Source: G963664835 sp965220775
GTDB taxonomy: Bacteria > Chloroflexota > UBA6077 > FW602-bin22 > JBCLEL01
Assembly (NCBI GenBank): GCA_965220775.1
Contig: OZ244845.1
Span: 3,224,001 to 3,288,000 of the forward strand
Length of the DNA stretch: 64,000 nt
Reading direction: 5' to 3'
Position numbers and translations under genes: made by a program
Notes under the pieces: generated by a model
What the model was told of the DNA's origin: nothing
What the model saw: the letters and a program-made list of their open reading frames with translations, nothing else
Databases searched by the model: none
Part shown: positions 19,829-27,668 of the stretch, piece after piece
How positions within the stretch are numbered: the first letter of the stretch is position 1
How the letters are laid out: every line of letters starts with the position of its first letter

Positions 19829-20899
19829 TCACGAGTCGACTTCTATCGGGATGCCTTCCGCGTCTGCGGAACGGTAAGCCGCATCGAGGAAGTTGACAGT
19901 AGTCTGGCCGACTGTGCCCGGCGAAAGGTTGCTCGCCTTGCCCAAGATCACGTCCGCCAGGTTATTGGCAGGAGCGAAACGCGGGTACGTGGCGTCGGCC
20001 GGCAATTGCGGCGGCGACTGGACTGCTCCGTCGTGGGACCGAACGAGCATAGTACCGGCGATCAAGTCAAGCATAAGATACCCTCGACTACCGTAGACGG
20101 ACAACGTGTGTTGCCCGCCATCGCTCGGACCCAGGTTGGCGGTACTGGACACCGTGCCCACAGCCCCGTTGCTCAACCGCATGCTGATGGCATCCACCAC
20201 GTCCACCGCCAAATCCAAGCGATGCATATAAGCGGACACCTGTTTTGCTTCAAGGCCGGTTACCCAGAAACTCAGCGCCGCTGAATGTGTTACCTGAATA
20301 TAGCCTTGCCCGCCGCCACGACGACGATCGGTGTTTGTATCGGCCATGGGTGGTGTGACCGGCGGTTCGAAGGCAGGATCATTCTCAAGAATATCACCAC
20401 GCAAGGTCGGGTAAGCAGCGGAAGTAAAAATGCTTGACATAAACTGCACTTCGCCCAGTTCGCCGGCAAGCACCAGTTCGCGGGCCCGTCGCACATGCGC
20501 ACTATAGTGCCAAGGGTGGCTCATTAAGATCTCAAGCTTCTTGAGCTTTGCCAACTCCACCAATTCTCGGGCTTCGTTCGGGTACAGAACCATCGGCTTT
20601 TCGATGAGCGCGTGACAACCCGCCTCCAAGCCGGCAAGGGCAATCTCGTAGTGAGCATCCTGAGCCGCCGACACTACCACGCCGTCCAGAGCTTCTCGCT
20701 CGAACATCTCGCGAAAATCCGTGTAGGTACGGTTTAGGCCATAGTTCTCTGCTGCTCGGCGAAGTCTGTCCGGAGCGCTGTCCGCGATTGCCACAACCTC
20801 TACATCGGGACGCGCCAGCAGTGCCGGCAGATGTGTATAGGTCGCCCACCAACCTGTCCCGGCGACGGCGATGCGCGCCTTTCGTTCTTCTTCGACCAA
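19829..20899 (-). CDS. Gfo/Idh/MocA family NAD(P)-dependent oxidoreductase
   Basis: A 356-residue protein with an N-terminal Rossmann fold (VAGTGWWATYTHLPALL, then VVAIADS), the catalytic EKP motif in LIEKPMVL near residue 105, and the C-terminal alpha/beta domain used for substrate binding. Such enzymes oxidise or reduce sugars, inositols or sugar acids at one hydroxyl. TTG start at 20899 with AGGAG six bases upstream. It starts 13 bp after the MBL-fold gene and that gene follows a PhyH gene by 15 bp, so the three form one operon. The context suggests oxidative processing of a sugar-like compound. Confidence 0.88.
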   Translation of the reverse strand: MVEEERKARIAVAGTGWWATYTHLPALLARPDVEVVAIADSAPDRLRRAAENYGLNRTYTDFREMFEREALDGVVVSAAQDAHYEIALAGLEAGCHALIEKPMVLYPNEARELVELAKLKKLEILMSHPWHYSAHVRRARELVLAGELGEVQFMSSIFTSAAYPTLRGDILENDPAFEPPVTPPMADTNTDRRRGGGQGYIQVTHSAALSFWVTGLEAKQVSAYMHRLDLAVDVVDAISMRLSNGAVGTVSSTANLGPSDGGQHTLSVYGSRGYLMLDLIAGTMLVRSHDGAVQSPPQLPADATYPRFAPANNLADVILGKASNLSPGTVGQTTVNFLDAAYRSADAEGIPIEVDS

Positions 20900-20912
20900 G
20901 GTTTGCTCCTGC

Positions 20913-21686
20913 TCAGGCGATAATGCCGCCGGGATGGCGGACCAGCACCCCGTTGTCGTGCATAGGCACTACGATGTCCGCTTCCTCACGGACACGGGTT
21001 AGCGCGTCCTGCCATTCAAAAATACTCTCGACGACCCCTATCGGGATGCCCTCCTCAAAATTCTCATAGCGAAAGATAGAATCCGACAATACAACCTTTC
21101 CCTTGGCGGTTTGGACAGAGAGAGCCATCGAGCCACGGTGGTGAGCCCCCACCCAGAACATCTTAATCCCCGGCAGGACCTCTTCCTCGTTCCCGACCAG
21201 ATGTAGCCGATCGAACGCTTCGGTCAACAGGTAAGTGATAGTCGCGTCGGTAAAGACTACCTCTCGGTGAAGGCCGGAGGGCCGCTCAGGGGCAAGAAAA
21301 TCTATCCAACCGAGCCGCGACGTATAAATCTCGGCGTTAGGAAATAGCTCGATGTTGCCAGTCGCATAAGCCTGCATAGAGATGTTCAAGACTACATCTA
21401 CATCGTCCGGCTTGACGCCAACCTCAGCCAGGACATCCTGGGGAGGCCAGATATGGCCGGTCGCGAAGAAGTTTTGGGGGTGGGCGGATCTACACGCGTC
21501 GTTCAATATCTCCAGATCGTCCGGATCCTGAGGCAAACCGGTGTTGACCAAGATCGTCTTACCGCCGCCCTGGACCAACCATATAAAGTGAGGAGCATAC
21601 TGGAGCTCATCCCAGTGGCTCATAAAGAACATTATGGGGCCCACGGCCATCGATTCCCCGATCTTAAGTCCCCGTACAGAGTACAT
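20913..21686 (-). CDS. Metallo-beta-lactamase-fold protein lacking the HxHxDH motif
   Basis: A 257-residue MBL-fold protein resembling the lactonase branch (N-acyl-homoserine-lactonase type): TILVNTGLP near residue 45-52, LFPNAEIYTSRLGWIDFL, and VVLSDSIFRYENF. Where the family has HxHxDH, this protein reads N101-I-S103-M-Q105-A106, losing all four first-site ligands. Later ligand positions remain (His182/183, Asp202, His243). It is therefore probably not a standard two-metal hydrolase; it could use one metal, another mechanism, or be a binding protein. ATG start with GGGAGG nine bases upstream. Tightly packed between a PhyH gene and a Gfo/Idh gene. Confidence 0.8.
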   Translation of the reverse strand: MYSVRGLKIGESMAVGPIMFFMSHWDELQYAPHFIWLVQGGGKTILVNTGLPQDPDDLEILNDACRSAHPQNFFATGHIWPPQDVLAEVGVKPDDVDVVLNISMQAYATGNIELFPNAEIYTSRLGWIDFLAPERPSGLHREVVFTDATITYLLTEAFDRLHLVGNEEEVLPGIKMFWVGAHHRGSMALSVQTAKGKVVLSDSIFRYENFEEGIPIGVVESIFEWQDALTRVREEADIVVPMHDNGVLVRHPGGIIA

Positions 21687-21701
21687 TACGGCGGCCTCCC
21701 A

Positions 21702-22664
21702 TCATCCAGATGCATGCGCTTCCTGATCGGCCACGTAGCCCCAACGCACCCGCCAAGGCGCCACTCTCGGCTTCGAGCGGGATTCGGCCGCGGCCCGGTT
21801 TCGCTCCCAAAGGCTGACCCACTCGGGGTAGGCGAGCACTTTGTCCGGATCCTTGTGGCTGCGTGCAATGAAGCCTGCGAGATCGGGCTGACCAGTCGGT
21901 TTGGTCGGGTCCTGATAGCGGAAGTCAGCACTCCACCTAACGTTATTCGACCTGTTGGGAAGAGTGCCATGGCACAGATAGTTATTGAAAACGATCAGGC
22001 CTCCCGCCGTCGTGGGCAGCGGAGTAACATCTCCCGGGGGCAACTCCTCTGGCGGGATCATGAGGTCCAACTTTTCGGGTCTCGGTACGTGTCGGCGGAT
22101 GCCGTACTTGTGGCTGCCCGGTATCACGACCAGACATCCATTCTCTTCGGTGGCTTCGGTCAACGCTATCCAGACGGTCAAGATGAGGGTATCGTCGGCT
22201 TCAGGGTCGAATACGCCCGAGTCCTGATGCCAACTCAGCAATTCGCCACCGGCGTCTTTACCAACATAGTAAGAGAACTGGCTCGGAACGCGATCAGGCA
22301 TGCGAGGCCGGAGCAGAATCGTGGGATGCCCCAATATCTCCGGTCCGACCAGCGATTCCGCGATTTGGAGGATTGTGGGGTTGCATATCAGTTGGAACAC
22401 AGCCGGCCCCAGAGTGTGTTGGGGGAAAAGGTTGTGGGAGATCTCCGGGGCTTCTTCAGCAATCCTGAGGATACGGCGGTTGAAGGGCTCGCGTTCGTGA
22501 AGGGAGGTAGTCTTGCCCTCGGCGTACAACTTGCGAGCCCGTCGATCCACTATCCCTTCGTATTCCCATATGACCGGGTCGATATCGGCCGGACCCAATG
22601 CGTCATTAATGTGGAGATAACCCTGCTCCTCGAACGTATCGAGTTGTGATCGACTCAGCTTCAT
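21702..22664 (-). CDS. Phytanoyl-CoA dioxygenase family protein (PhyH-like) 2
   Basis: A 320-residue 2-oxoglutarate oxygenase with the metal motif LLSWHQDSGVFDPEADD, the core ENGCLVVIPGSHKYG, and the distal ligand segment NYLCHGTLPNRSNNVRWSADFR. ATG at 22664. It heads a compact three-gene operon with the MBL-fold and Gfo/Idh genes. It resembles PhyH 1 in length and motif spacing more than the plus-strand PhyH 3, pointing to duplication within the locus. Confidence 0.87.
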   Translation of the reverse strand: MKLSRSQLDTFEEQGYLHINDALGPADIDPVIWEYEGIVDRRARKLYAEGKTTSLHEREPFNRRILRIAEEAPEISHNLFPQHTLGPAVFQLICNPTILQIAESLVGPEILGHPTILLRPRMPDRVPSQFSYYVGKDAGGELLSWHQDSGVFDPEADDTLILTVWIALTEATEENGCLVVIPGSHKYGIRRHVPRPEKLDLMIPPEELPPGDVTPLPTTAGGLIVFNNYLCHGTLPNRSNNVRWSADFRYQDPTKPTGQPDLAGFIARSHKDPDKVLAYPEWVSLWERNRAAAESRSKPRVAPWRVRWGYVADQEAHASG

Positions 22665-22985
22665 TGCGCCTTACCTTCACCTTTCCTCGCGGTTCGTTCT
22701 ATCTCTTGGCCGCGAAGTACGTCGTTGATGCACAGTCCGCCATCGCTTTCATGGCGACCACTAGAGTAAAGGCTCGATTACGAACAATGAGCCTTGAACA
22801 GGCTACAATAATATCAGACATAAATGCTCAGATGGGGATCGACGGCCTCGACTGGGGCGCATTAAGAACTAAGTTGGTGACCGAAGCAATCTCGTCGCTG
22901 GTGGGTAATACCGACCCGGGTATTCGTACATACCTTCGATTGCGGCGATCACCGCGCCAACATTTCAGCTAGCGAGGAGAGAACG
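22665..22985. other. Divergent intergenic region
   Basis: About 320 bp between divergently transcribed PhyH-like genes, so it should hold both promoters. A 108-codon open frame (22646-22972) overlaps the upstream gene start and has no ribosome site or family resemblance; I do not accept it as a gene. No clear -35/-10 pair found. Confidence 0.4.
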
Positions 22986-23888
22986 ATGAGTGAGCCACGA
23001 ACTTCTACTTCGACCAACTTAACCGTTGACAACCAGAAGCAATACGACGTGATGGGATTCCTCGTGTTCCGCAAGCTATTCTCGTCAAGCGAGATGGTAG
23101 ACATCGAGGCGGCTTTCACGCGCGTAATGGAGAAGGCGGCGGCCGAGACCGGACATGATAATACGAGAAGTCTGCACGTATACCCGATAACCGAAGGTGA
23201 TGACCGCTTCGACCAACTCATTGACGACAACAGGATCAATGACATCGTAGAAGGACTATTTGGCGAGGACTGCATCTACCATAGCTCCGGCGGACACCTG
23301 TACATAGGCAATAGTGGCTGGCACAGCGATGCTGGCGTTCCCGGCCACCCTGGCGCTCACATGGCTTTCTATCTCGATCCGGTCAGGGCAGGTTCAGGCT
23401 GTCTCAGCGTCATCCCAGGTAGCCATCACCGCGAGTTTCACGAAGCATTAGTCCGAGCAAGAGGGTCAGGTATCTACGACTTCAGTTCGCCTGACATCCC
23501 CGGATCTTTTCCGCTCGAATCTGACCCCGGCGACGTTGTCCTGTTCCGTCACGAGCTCTTGCACTCGTCGTGGGGAGGACATGCCGGTCGAAGGATGTTC
23601 GGCCTCCACTTCGAAGCTAGTCCGACCCACAACTGGCAGAGATACCACCTAATGGGCGTGAACGAAGCACACCTACCGTATTGCAAGGCAGGACTTCGAC
23701 TATATTCCGACCGTTTGGTCGATACAGCCGGCCCGCGCCGGATGAAAAGACTGCGAAAGTTCATTGACATGGGCTATCACGACGAATCCCGACCACCTCT
23801 CACGAATCTATACTATGCATACTCCGGCAACAAATACGGCGAATCGGCTAACGAAGGGCGGTTATCGGGGGTGAAAGTGGCACCCTGA
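22986..23888 (+). CDS. Phytanoyl-CoA dioxygenase family protein (PhyH-like) 3
   Basis: A 300-residue 2-oxoglutarate oxygenase: GWHSDAGVPGHPG carries HxD, GSGCLSVIPGSHH is the core, and LLHSSWGGHAGRRMFG contains the distal His and an Arg. ATG start preceded by AGGAGAG. It is the only plus-strand gene between 12.7 and 35 kb, facing the minus-strand sugar transporter operon, and is more distant from the other three PhyH copies. Substrate unknown. Confidence 0.85.
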   Translation: MSEPRTSTSTNLTVDNQKQYDVMGFLVFRKLFSSSEMVDIEAAFTRVMEKAAAETGHDNTRSLHVYPITEGDDRFDQLIDDNRINDIVEGLFGEDCIYHSSGGHLYIGNSGWHSDAGVPGHPGAHMAFYLDPVRAGSGCLSVIPGSHHREFHEALVRARGSGIYDFSSPDIPGSFPLESDPGDVVLFRHELLHSSWGGHAGRRMFGLHFEASPTHNWQRYHLMGVNEAHLPYCKAGLRLYSDRLVDTAGPRRMKRLRKFIDMGYHDESRPPLTNLYYAYSGNKYGESANEGRLSGVKVAP

Positions 23889-23942
23889 CAAGAGCTTAGA
23901 GCGTTGATGGGAGACGTTTGCAAGCTGAATGCTCCAAGCTGT

Positions 23943-24767
23943 TTATCCTTTCAAAGCGCCGGCGGTCAGCCCGCTGGCGAATTGACGCTGAAGAAGAAAA
24001 TAGAAGACCAGGGGCGGGGCCACGATCCAGGTCAGGGCAGCAAATCTATTGAGGTAGATCCATGCGAGAGGAGCGGTCCGCATGTCCTTGGCGGTCATGA
24101 AAACCATCGCCAAGAGGAACTCGTTCCAGGTCGCTAGGACCAGAAATATAGCCACCGCAGTGAGGGCCGGCACGCTCACAGGTAGGACGATGCGGTAGTA
24201 CCTCTCGAGGCTTGACGCGCCATCCATTGTCGCGGCTTCCTCAATTTCGCGGGGAAGCGTATCAAAGTATGCCCGCATCACCAAGATCGTAAACGGCAGG
24301 CTCAATGCCGTGAGCGGGAGAATCATCGCCGGATAGGTGTTGAACAGCCCGAGAATGCGAACAATCCGGAACAGCGGGATGATCAGCGCCACACTGGGCA
24401 GCATCAATCCCAAGAGAAAGGTCATGAGGATTACACGGGAGCCGAGAAACTTCCAGCGCGAAAACCCATACGCCGCCAGAGAGCCTAGCAATAGCACGAT
24501 CGAAGTAGTAATGGTCGTGATAACGAAGCTGTTCTTCAACATCGTCCCGATGGGGGCCATCGTCCAGACCGCTCCAATGTTCGCCAAGGAGATCTGGCGT
24601 GGAAATATCAATAGGAAGTCTGTGGGGACGCCCGGCTTCTTCAGAGCCTCGCCAAACAGTGCAAGGAGCGGGAAAAGCACTACAAGGGCGGCGAATAGTA
24701 GCACCGAGTGGATCAATAGCCGGAGAGCGAATCTGCGGATTTCTACGCCATGCGATACGGTCACCAT
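23943..24767 (-). CDS. Carbohydrate ABC transporter permease, MalG type (second copy)
   Basis: A 274-residue permease with six membrane segments and the EAA motif that docks the ATPase (EEAATMDGASSLERYYRIVLP). It closely resembles the MalG-type gene at 32138 (shared GLMLPSVALIIPLFRIVRIL-like core and the end SGLTAGALKG). It lacks about 12 residues in the last periplasmic region: the other copy reads IYFTYFFGVEQQEQLFAALAWIV where this one has IYLNRFAALTWIV. It is last in the minus-strand operon, 56 bp after the GH2 gene. It may pair with the single MalF at 29947 as an alternative partner or be drifting. Confidence 0.88.
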   Translation of the reverse strand: MVTVSHGVEIRRFALRLLIHSVLLFAALVVLFPLLALFGEALKKPGVPTDFLLIFPRQISLANIGAVWTMAPIGTMLKNSFVITTITTSIVLLLGSLAAYGFSRWKFLGSRVILMTFLLGLMLPSVALIIPLFRIVRILGLFNTYPAMILPLTALSLPFTILVMRAYFDTLPREIEEAATMDGASSLERYYRIVLPVSVPALTAVAIFLVLATWNEFLLAMVFMTAKDMRTAPLAWIYLNRFAALTWIVAPPLVFYFLLQRQFASGLTAGALKG

Positions 24768-24822
24768 TACACCGCCACAAACCTGGCTGACGGAACGGAG
24801 TATGTTCGGAAGGACCCGGCTT

Positions 24823-27636
24823 CTATGGTATTGCCGTACCTTTAATCAAGCTGCTGATGGAGTCGTCGGATATTTCAAGCATCGGCTGAGACTCTTCGCC
24901 CACTGCATACTTGCAAGTCTGGCCGAGCAGATAGCGTCCTTCGGCCAGCGACTGATCCAGTTTGAGGGCGCACAAGATTAACGATCCCCGTCCGAGCGAA
25001 CACTCCACCAGATACGCCAGGGGCCGGCATGCCGGATAGCTGTGCATTACACGAATTGTCGGCTCGCCGCTGTTGAGGCCCAAGGGCGCAAGATCCAGAG
25101 GCGCCGAGTCGCCAATCATACGGAAAAACTGCAGGTCGGCGAAATCGTCGTGCGGCAGGTCGCCGAGCATAGGATGGTCCTCGATAATCGTCCCCGTGTG
25201 ACCGTGTTCGAAGGGAGGATCGTTCGCGGTAAAGCCGAAGAAGTAACGTTCCTGGTCGGTCATTCTTCTTTGAACGAATGGACGTAGCAACCCTTCGGAC
25301 GCTGCGAGGATGACTCGTCCCCCCTGGCGGGCAAACTGGACCATTTTCTCGTCGATGCGTTCGGTCAAGACCGCACGCGCGCCTCGATTGCTAGCCGGCT
25401 CCTCCACTACCGGCAAGCCGGTGACACCCTTGAGCCATGTATGCTGGGGCTCGCCGTAGAGGTACACCGACGAAGGCAAATGAGTTTCCTTGGGCAATAG
25501 CCACAGGTCCCAATGGTTGGTAAATACTCGCCCACCCTCGCGCAACACCGCCTGCAACTTCGCGGTTCGTGGGCTGGCTACATCGGGAATAGTCACCTCC
25601 ACTTGGCCGGCTGGACAGGCCAGATAGGGCTGGTGGGAATACGCAATTTGCCCCGCGGCCAGAACTTCATCATCTGATACAAGCTTCCATTCGAGTTGCG
25701 GGCGCTGGAGCGGCGGATGCGAAAAGTCCGACACCGATAGAGCACATTGCAATGTGTCGCCGGCGCTCAAGACCCGGTCATCAAATCCTAAGCTGGACAA
25801 TATCACCGTATCGCCGTTGGTTTCCAGCCACAGAGAGCTGTCGGCGTACTTGCACTCGTAGAATTCGTCGAAGATGCCCTGCGGCGACATATTCAAATCC
25901 ATAGCCATGAAATGACTGATGCCTGCCAGCCGTGGAGTGTCCCGCCGGCAAGCCTCCATCTTGCCTTTTGCTTCGACCCATTGCAGTCGCTGACTGGTGG
26001 CGGCGGCACGCGGCAAGACGTGGGCGAGACCGTGGCGGGCAGCAGCATCGTAGGCAATTTCGGCGGCGAAAGGCCGAATTGCGCCGGAGTACTTGTGCCG
26101 GATGCGTACGTCCGGATATGAGACCCACCAGCGAAACTCGTGCTGGATCACCGGTTTCTCGGTCTTGCCTTCCACACCCTCGCCACCCCTGTCACTGCGG
26201 TACACGGCATCAGATGCCTCGTCGTTGATGAAGTCTCCTGGCAGATTCTCATTCCACCCGCCATCGGTCCAAATCACGAACGCCGACGGTCTGATGGCTT
26301 TCGTATCCCAATAGGCCTGCCATGCGATGCGTGGATACAGAGTATTGGCGCCCAACTCGTTGCTCATGCAGTAGATGATGGCCGAGGGGTGATTCACATC
26401 GCGCATTACCACTCGATCCCACTGCCATTTCAAATCTTCGCGGTTGTCCGGAGTAGGTTGCGGCCACTGTTGCACGTGCCACATGGTCTGTTGACCCCAG
26501 GGACCCAAGATGCCCATTTCGCTCTGGATCAGCAAACCCACTTCGTCTGCCACGTCCAGATACTCGGGCGAATATGCGAACGATTGGCACCGGACTTGGT
26601 TGTATCCGTATTCGCGTAACGCGGACAGTTTCTTGCGCCAGCGGCCCCGATCGGTATCCGGGGACCCCGTCTCGGGACTAGAGACGAAATCACCGGTGCC
26701 TCGGATAAAGTAAGGCTCGTTGTTGATCAGGAAATGTTTGCCCTCAGTCGACAGCTTGACAAACCCAATGCGCTCGCTGCATGAGTCCAACACACGGTTG
26801 CCCTGGGCCAGTTGAGCATCCACCCGGTACAGATTGGGCGCGTCAGGGCTCCATAGCTCTGGCGACGGCACGGACATGCTCAGATTGGTCCGGCCAGCGT
26901 TTACCGGCGCTTCGGTGGTCACTGCCGGAGAAGCCCCTGATACCGGCTGAGTTGAAATTCGCAGCGTCAGCGGCCCCTGTGACGAATCAGGATCAGCGGT
27001 CCAGGCTTTGATATCGAGGCGTGCCTGGTCTACATCCGGATGTATCCGAAGCTGTTCCAGGAAGCTCGGCCCGGTAGCGGTCAGTTCCACGCCCCTATAA
27101 AGGCCGGACCAGTTCCCCTGGTAATTGTAGGCCATTCCCATGTCACGGCGTCTCTCGTGCACGCGTGCGACGAGCACGTTTTCTGCGCTAAAGGAAAGCA
27201 CATCCGTTATCTCGAAGCCAAAAGGAACGAATGGAGCGCCATGGTGTTCGCCCAATCTGATCCCATTCAACCAGACGTCAACGCTCGGATGTACGCCACC
27301 GAAATTCAGCCAAACGCGCAGTCCTTGCCAATCATCAGGGATCCGGAATCGACGAGCATACCAGCCGGTGCCGGTGTAGGTAGCGCGGAAAGAGCGGACT
27401 GGCAGTCCATTGTTCCAAGGTAGCTCGACATCGTCGCCACCGAACCCTTGGCCCTGCCAGGTGCCCGGAACCTCAATGGTATCTGGAAGATCTCCGAAGG
27501 TATGCCACCGCTCGGACAGACCTTTGTCCTCCGGGTCCAGGCGGAACTGCCACGAACCGTCCAGCGCTACGCGTCGTTCCGCGGGATGCAGCAGGACCGG
27601 ATTCACGGTAACTGGTGCGCGTTTATAAATCTCCAT
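24823..27636 (-). CDS. Glycoside hydrolase family 2 (beta-galactosidase/glucuronidase/mannosidase type)
   Basis: A 937-residue enzyme. The ATG at 27636 (MEIYKRAPVTVNP) has AGGAG five bases upstream; a longer frame has no support. Order: sugar-binding jelly roll (GTWQGQGFGG, NFGGVHPSVDVWLNG), immunoglobulin-like domain, then the TIM barrel with DVNHPSAIIYCMSNELG holding the acid/base Glu427 and VIQHEFRWW holding the nucleophile Glu500, and about 350 C-terminal residues. No signal peptide, so intracellular. It is 33 bp after the FG-GAP fusion gene and belongs to the sugar ABC operon. The exact sugar cannot be assigned. Confidence 0.87.
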   Translation of the reverse strand: MEIYKRAPVTVNPVLLHPAERRVALDGSWQFRLDPEDKGLSERWHTFGDLPDTIEVPGTWQGQGFGGDDVELPWNNGLPVRSFRATYTGTGWYARRFRIPDDWQGLRVWLNFGGVHPSVDVWLNGIRLGEHHGAPFVPFGFEITDVLSFSAENVLVARVHERRRDMGMAYNYQGNWSGLYRGVELTATGPSFLEQLRIHPDVDQARLDIKAWTADPDSSQGPLTLRISTQPVSGASPAVTTEAPVNAGRTNLSMSVPSPELWSPDAPNLYRVDAQLAQGNRVLDSCSERIGFVKLSTEGKHFLINNEPYFIRGTGDFVSSPETGSPDTDRGRWRKKLSALREYGYNQVRCQSFAYSPEYLDVADEVGLLIQSEMGILGPWGQQTMWHVQQWPQPTPDNREDLKWQWDRVVMRDVNHPSAIIYCMSNELGANTLYPRIAWQAYWDTKAIRPSAFVIWTDGGWNENLPGDFINDEASDAVYRSDRGGEGVEGKTEKPVIQHEFRWWVSYPDVRIRHKYSGAIRPFAAEIAYDAAARHGLAHVLPRAAATSQRLQWVEAKGKMEACRRDTPRLAGISHFMAMDLNMSPQGIFDEFYECKYADSSLWLETNGDTVILSSLGFDDRVLSAGDTLQCALSVSDFSHPPLQRPQLEWKLVSDDEVLAAGQIAYSHQPYLACPAGQVEVTIPDVASPRTAKLQAVLREGGRVFTNHWDLWLLPKETHLPSSVYLYGEPQHTWLKGVTGLPVVEEPASNRGARAVLTERIDEKMVQFARQGGRVILAASEGLLRPFVQRRMTDQERYFFGFTANDPPFEHGHTGTIIEDHPMLGDLPHDDFADLQFFRMIGDSAPLDLAPLGLNSGEPTIRVMHSYPACRPLAYLVECSLGRGSLILCALKLDQSLAEGRYLLGQTCKYAVGEESQPMLEISDDSISSLIKGTAIP

Positions 27637-27668
27637 GATTGCTCCTGTACGGGAGTCGGGCCCCCTAA

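Noticed and set aside
22646..22972. 108-codon open frame between two PhyH genes
   Set aside because: It overlaps the start of the minus-strand gene, lacks a ribosome site and has no recognisable domain.
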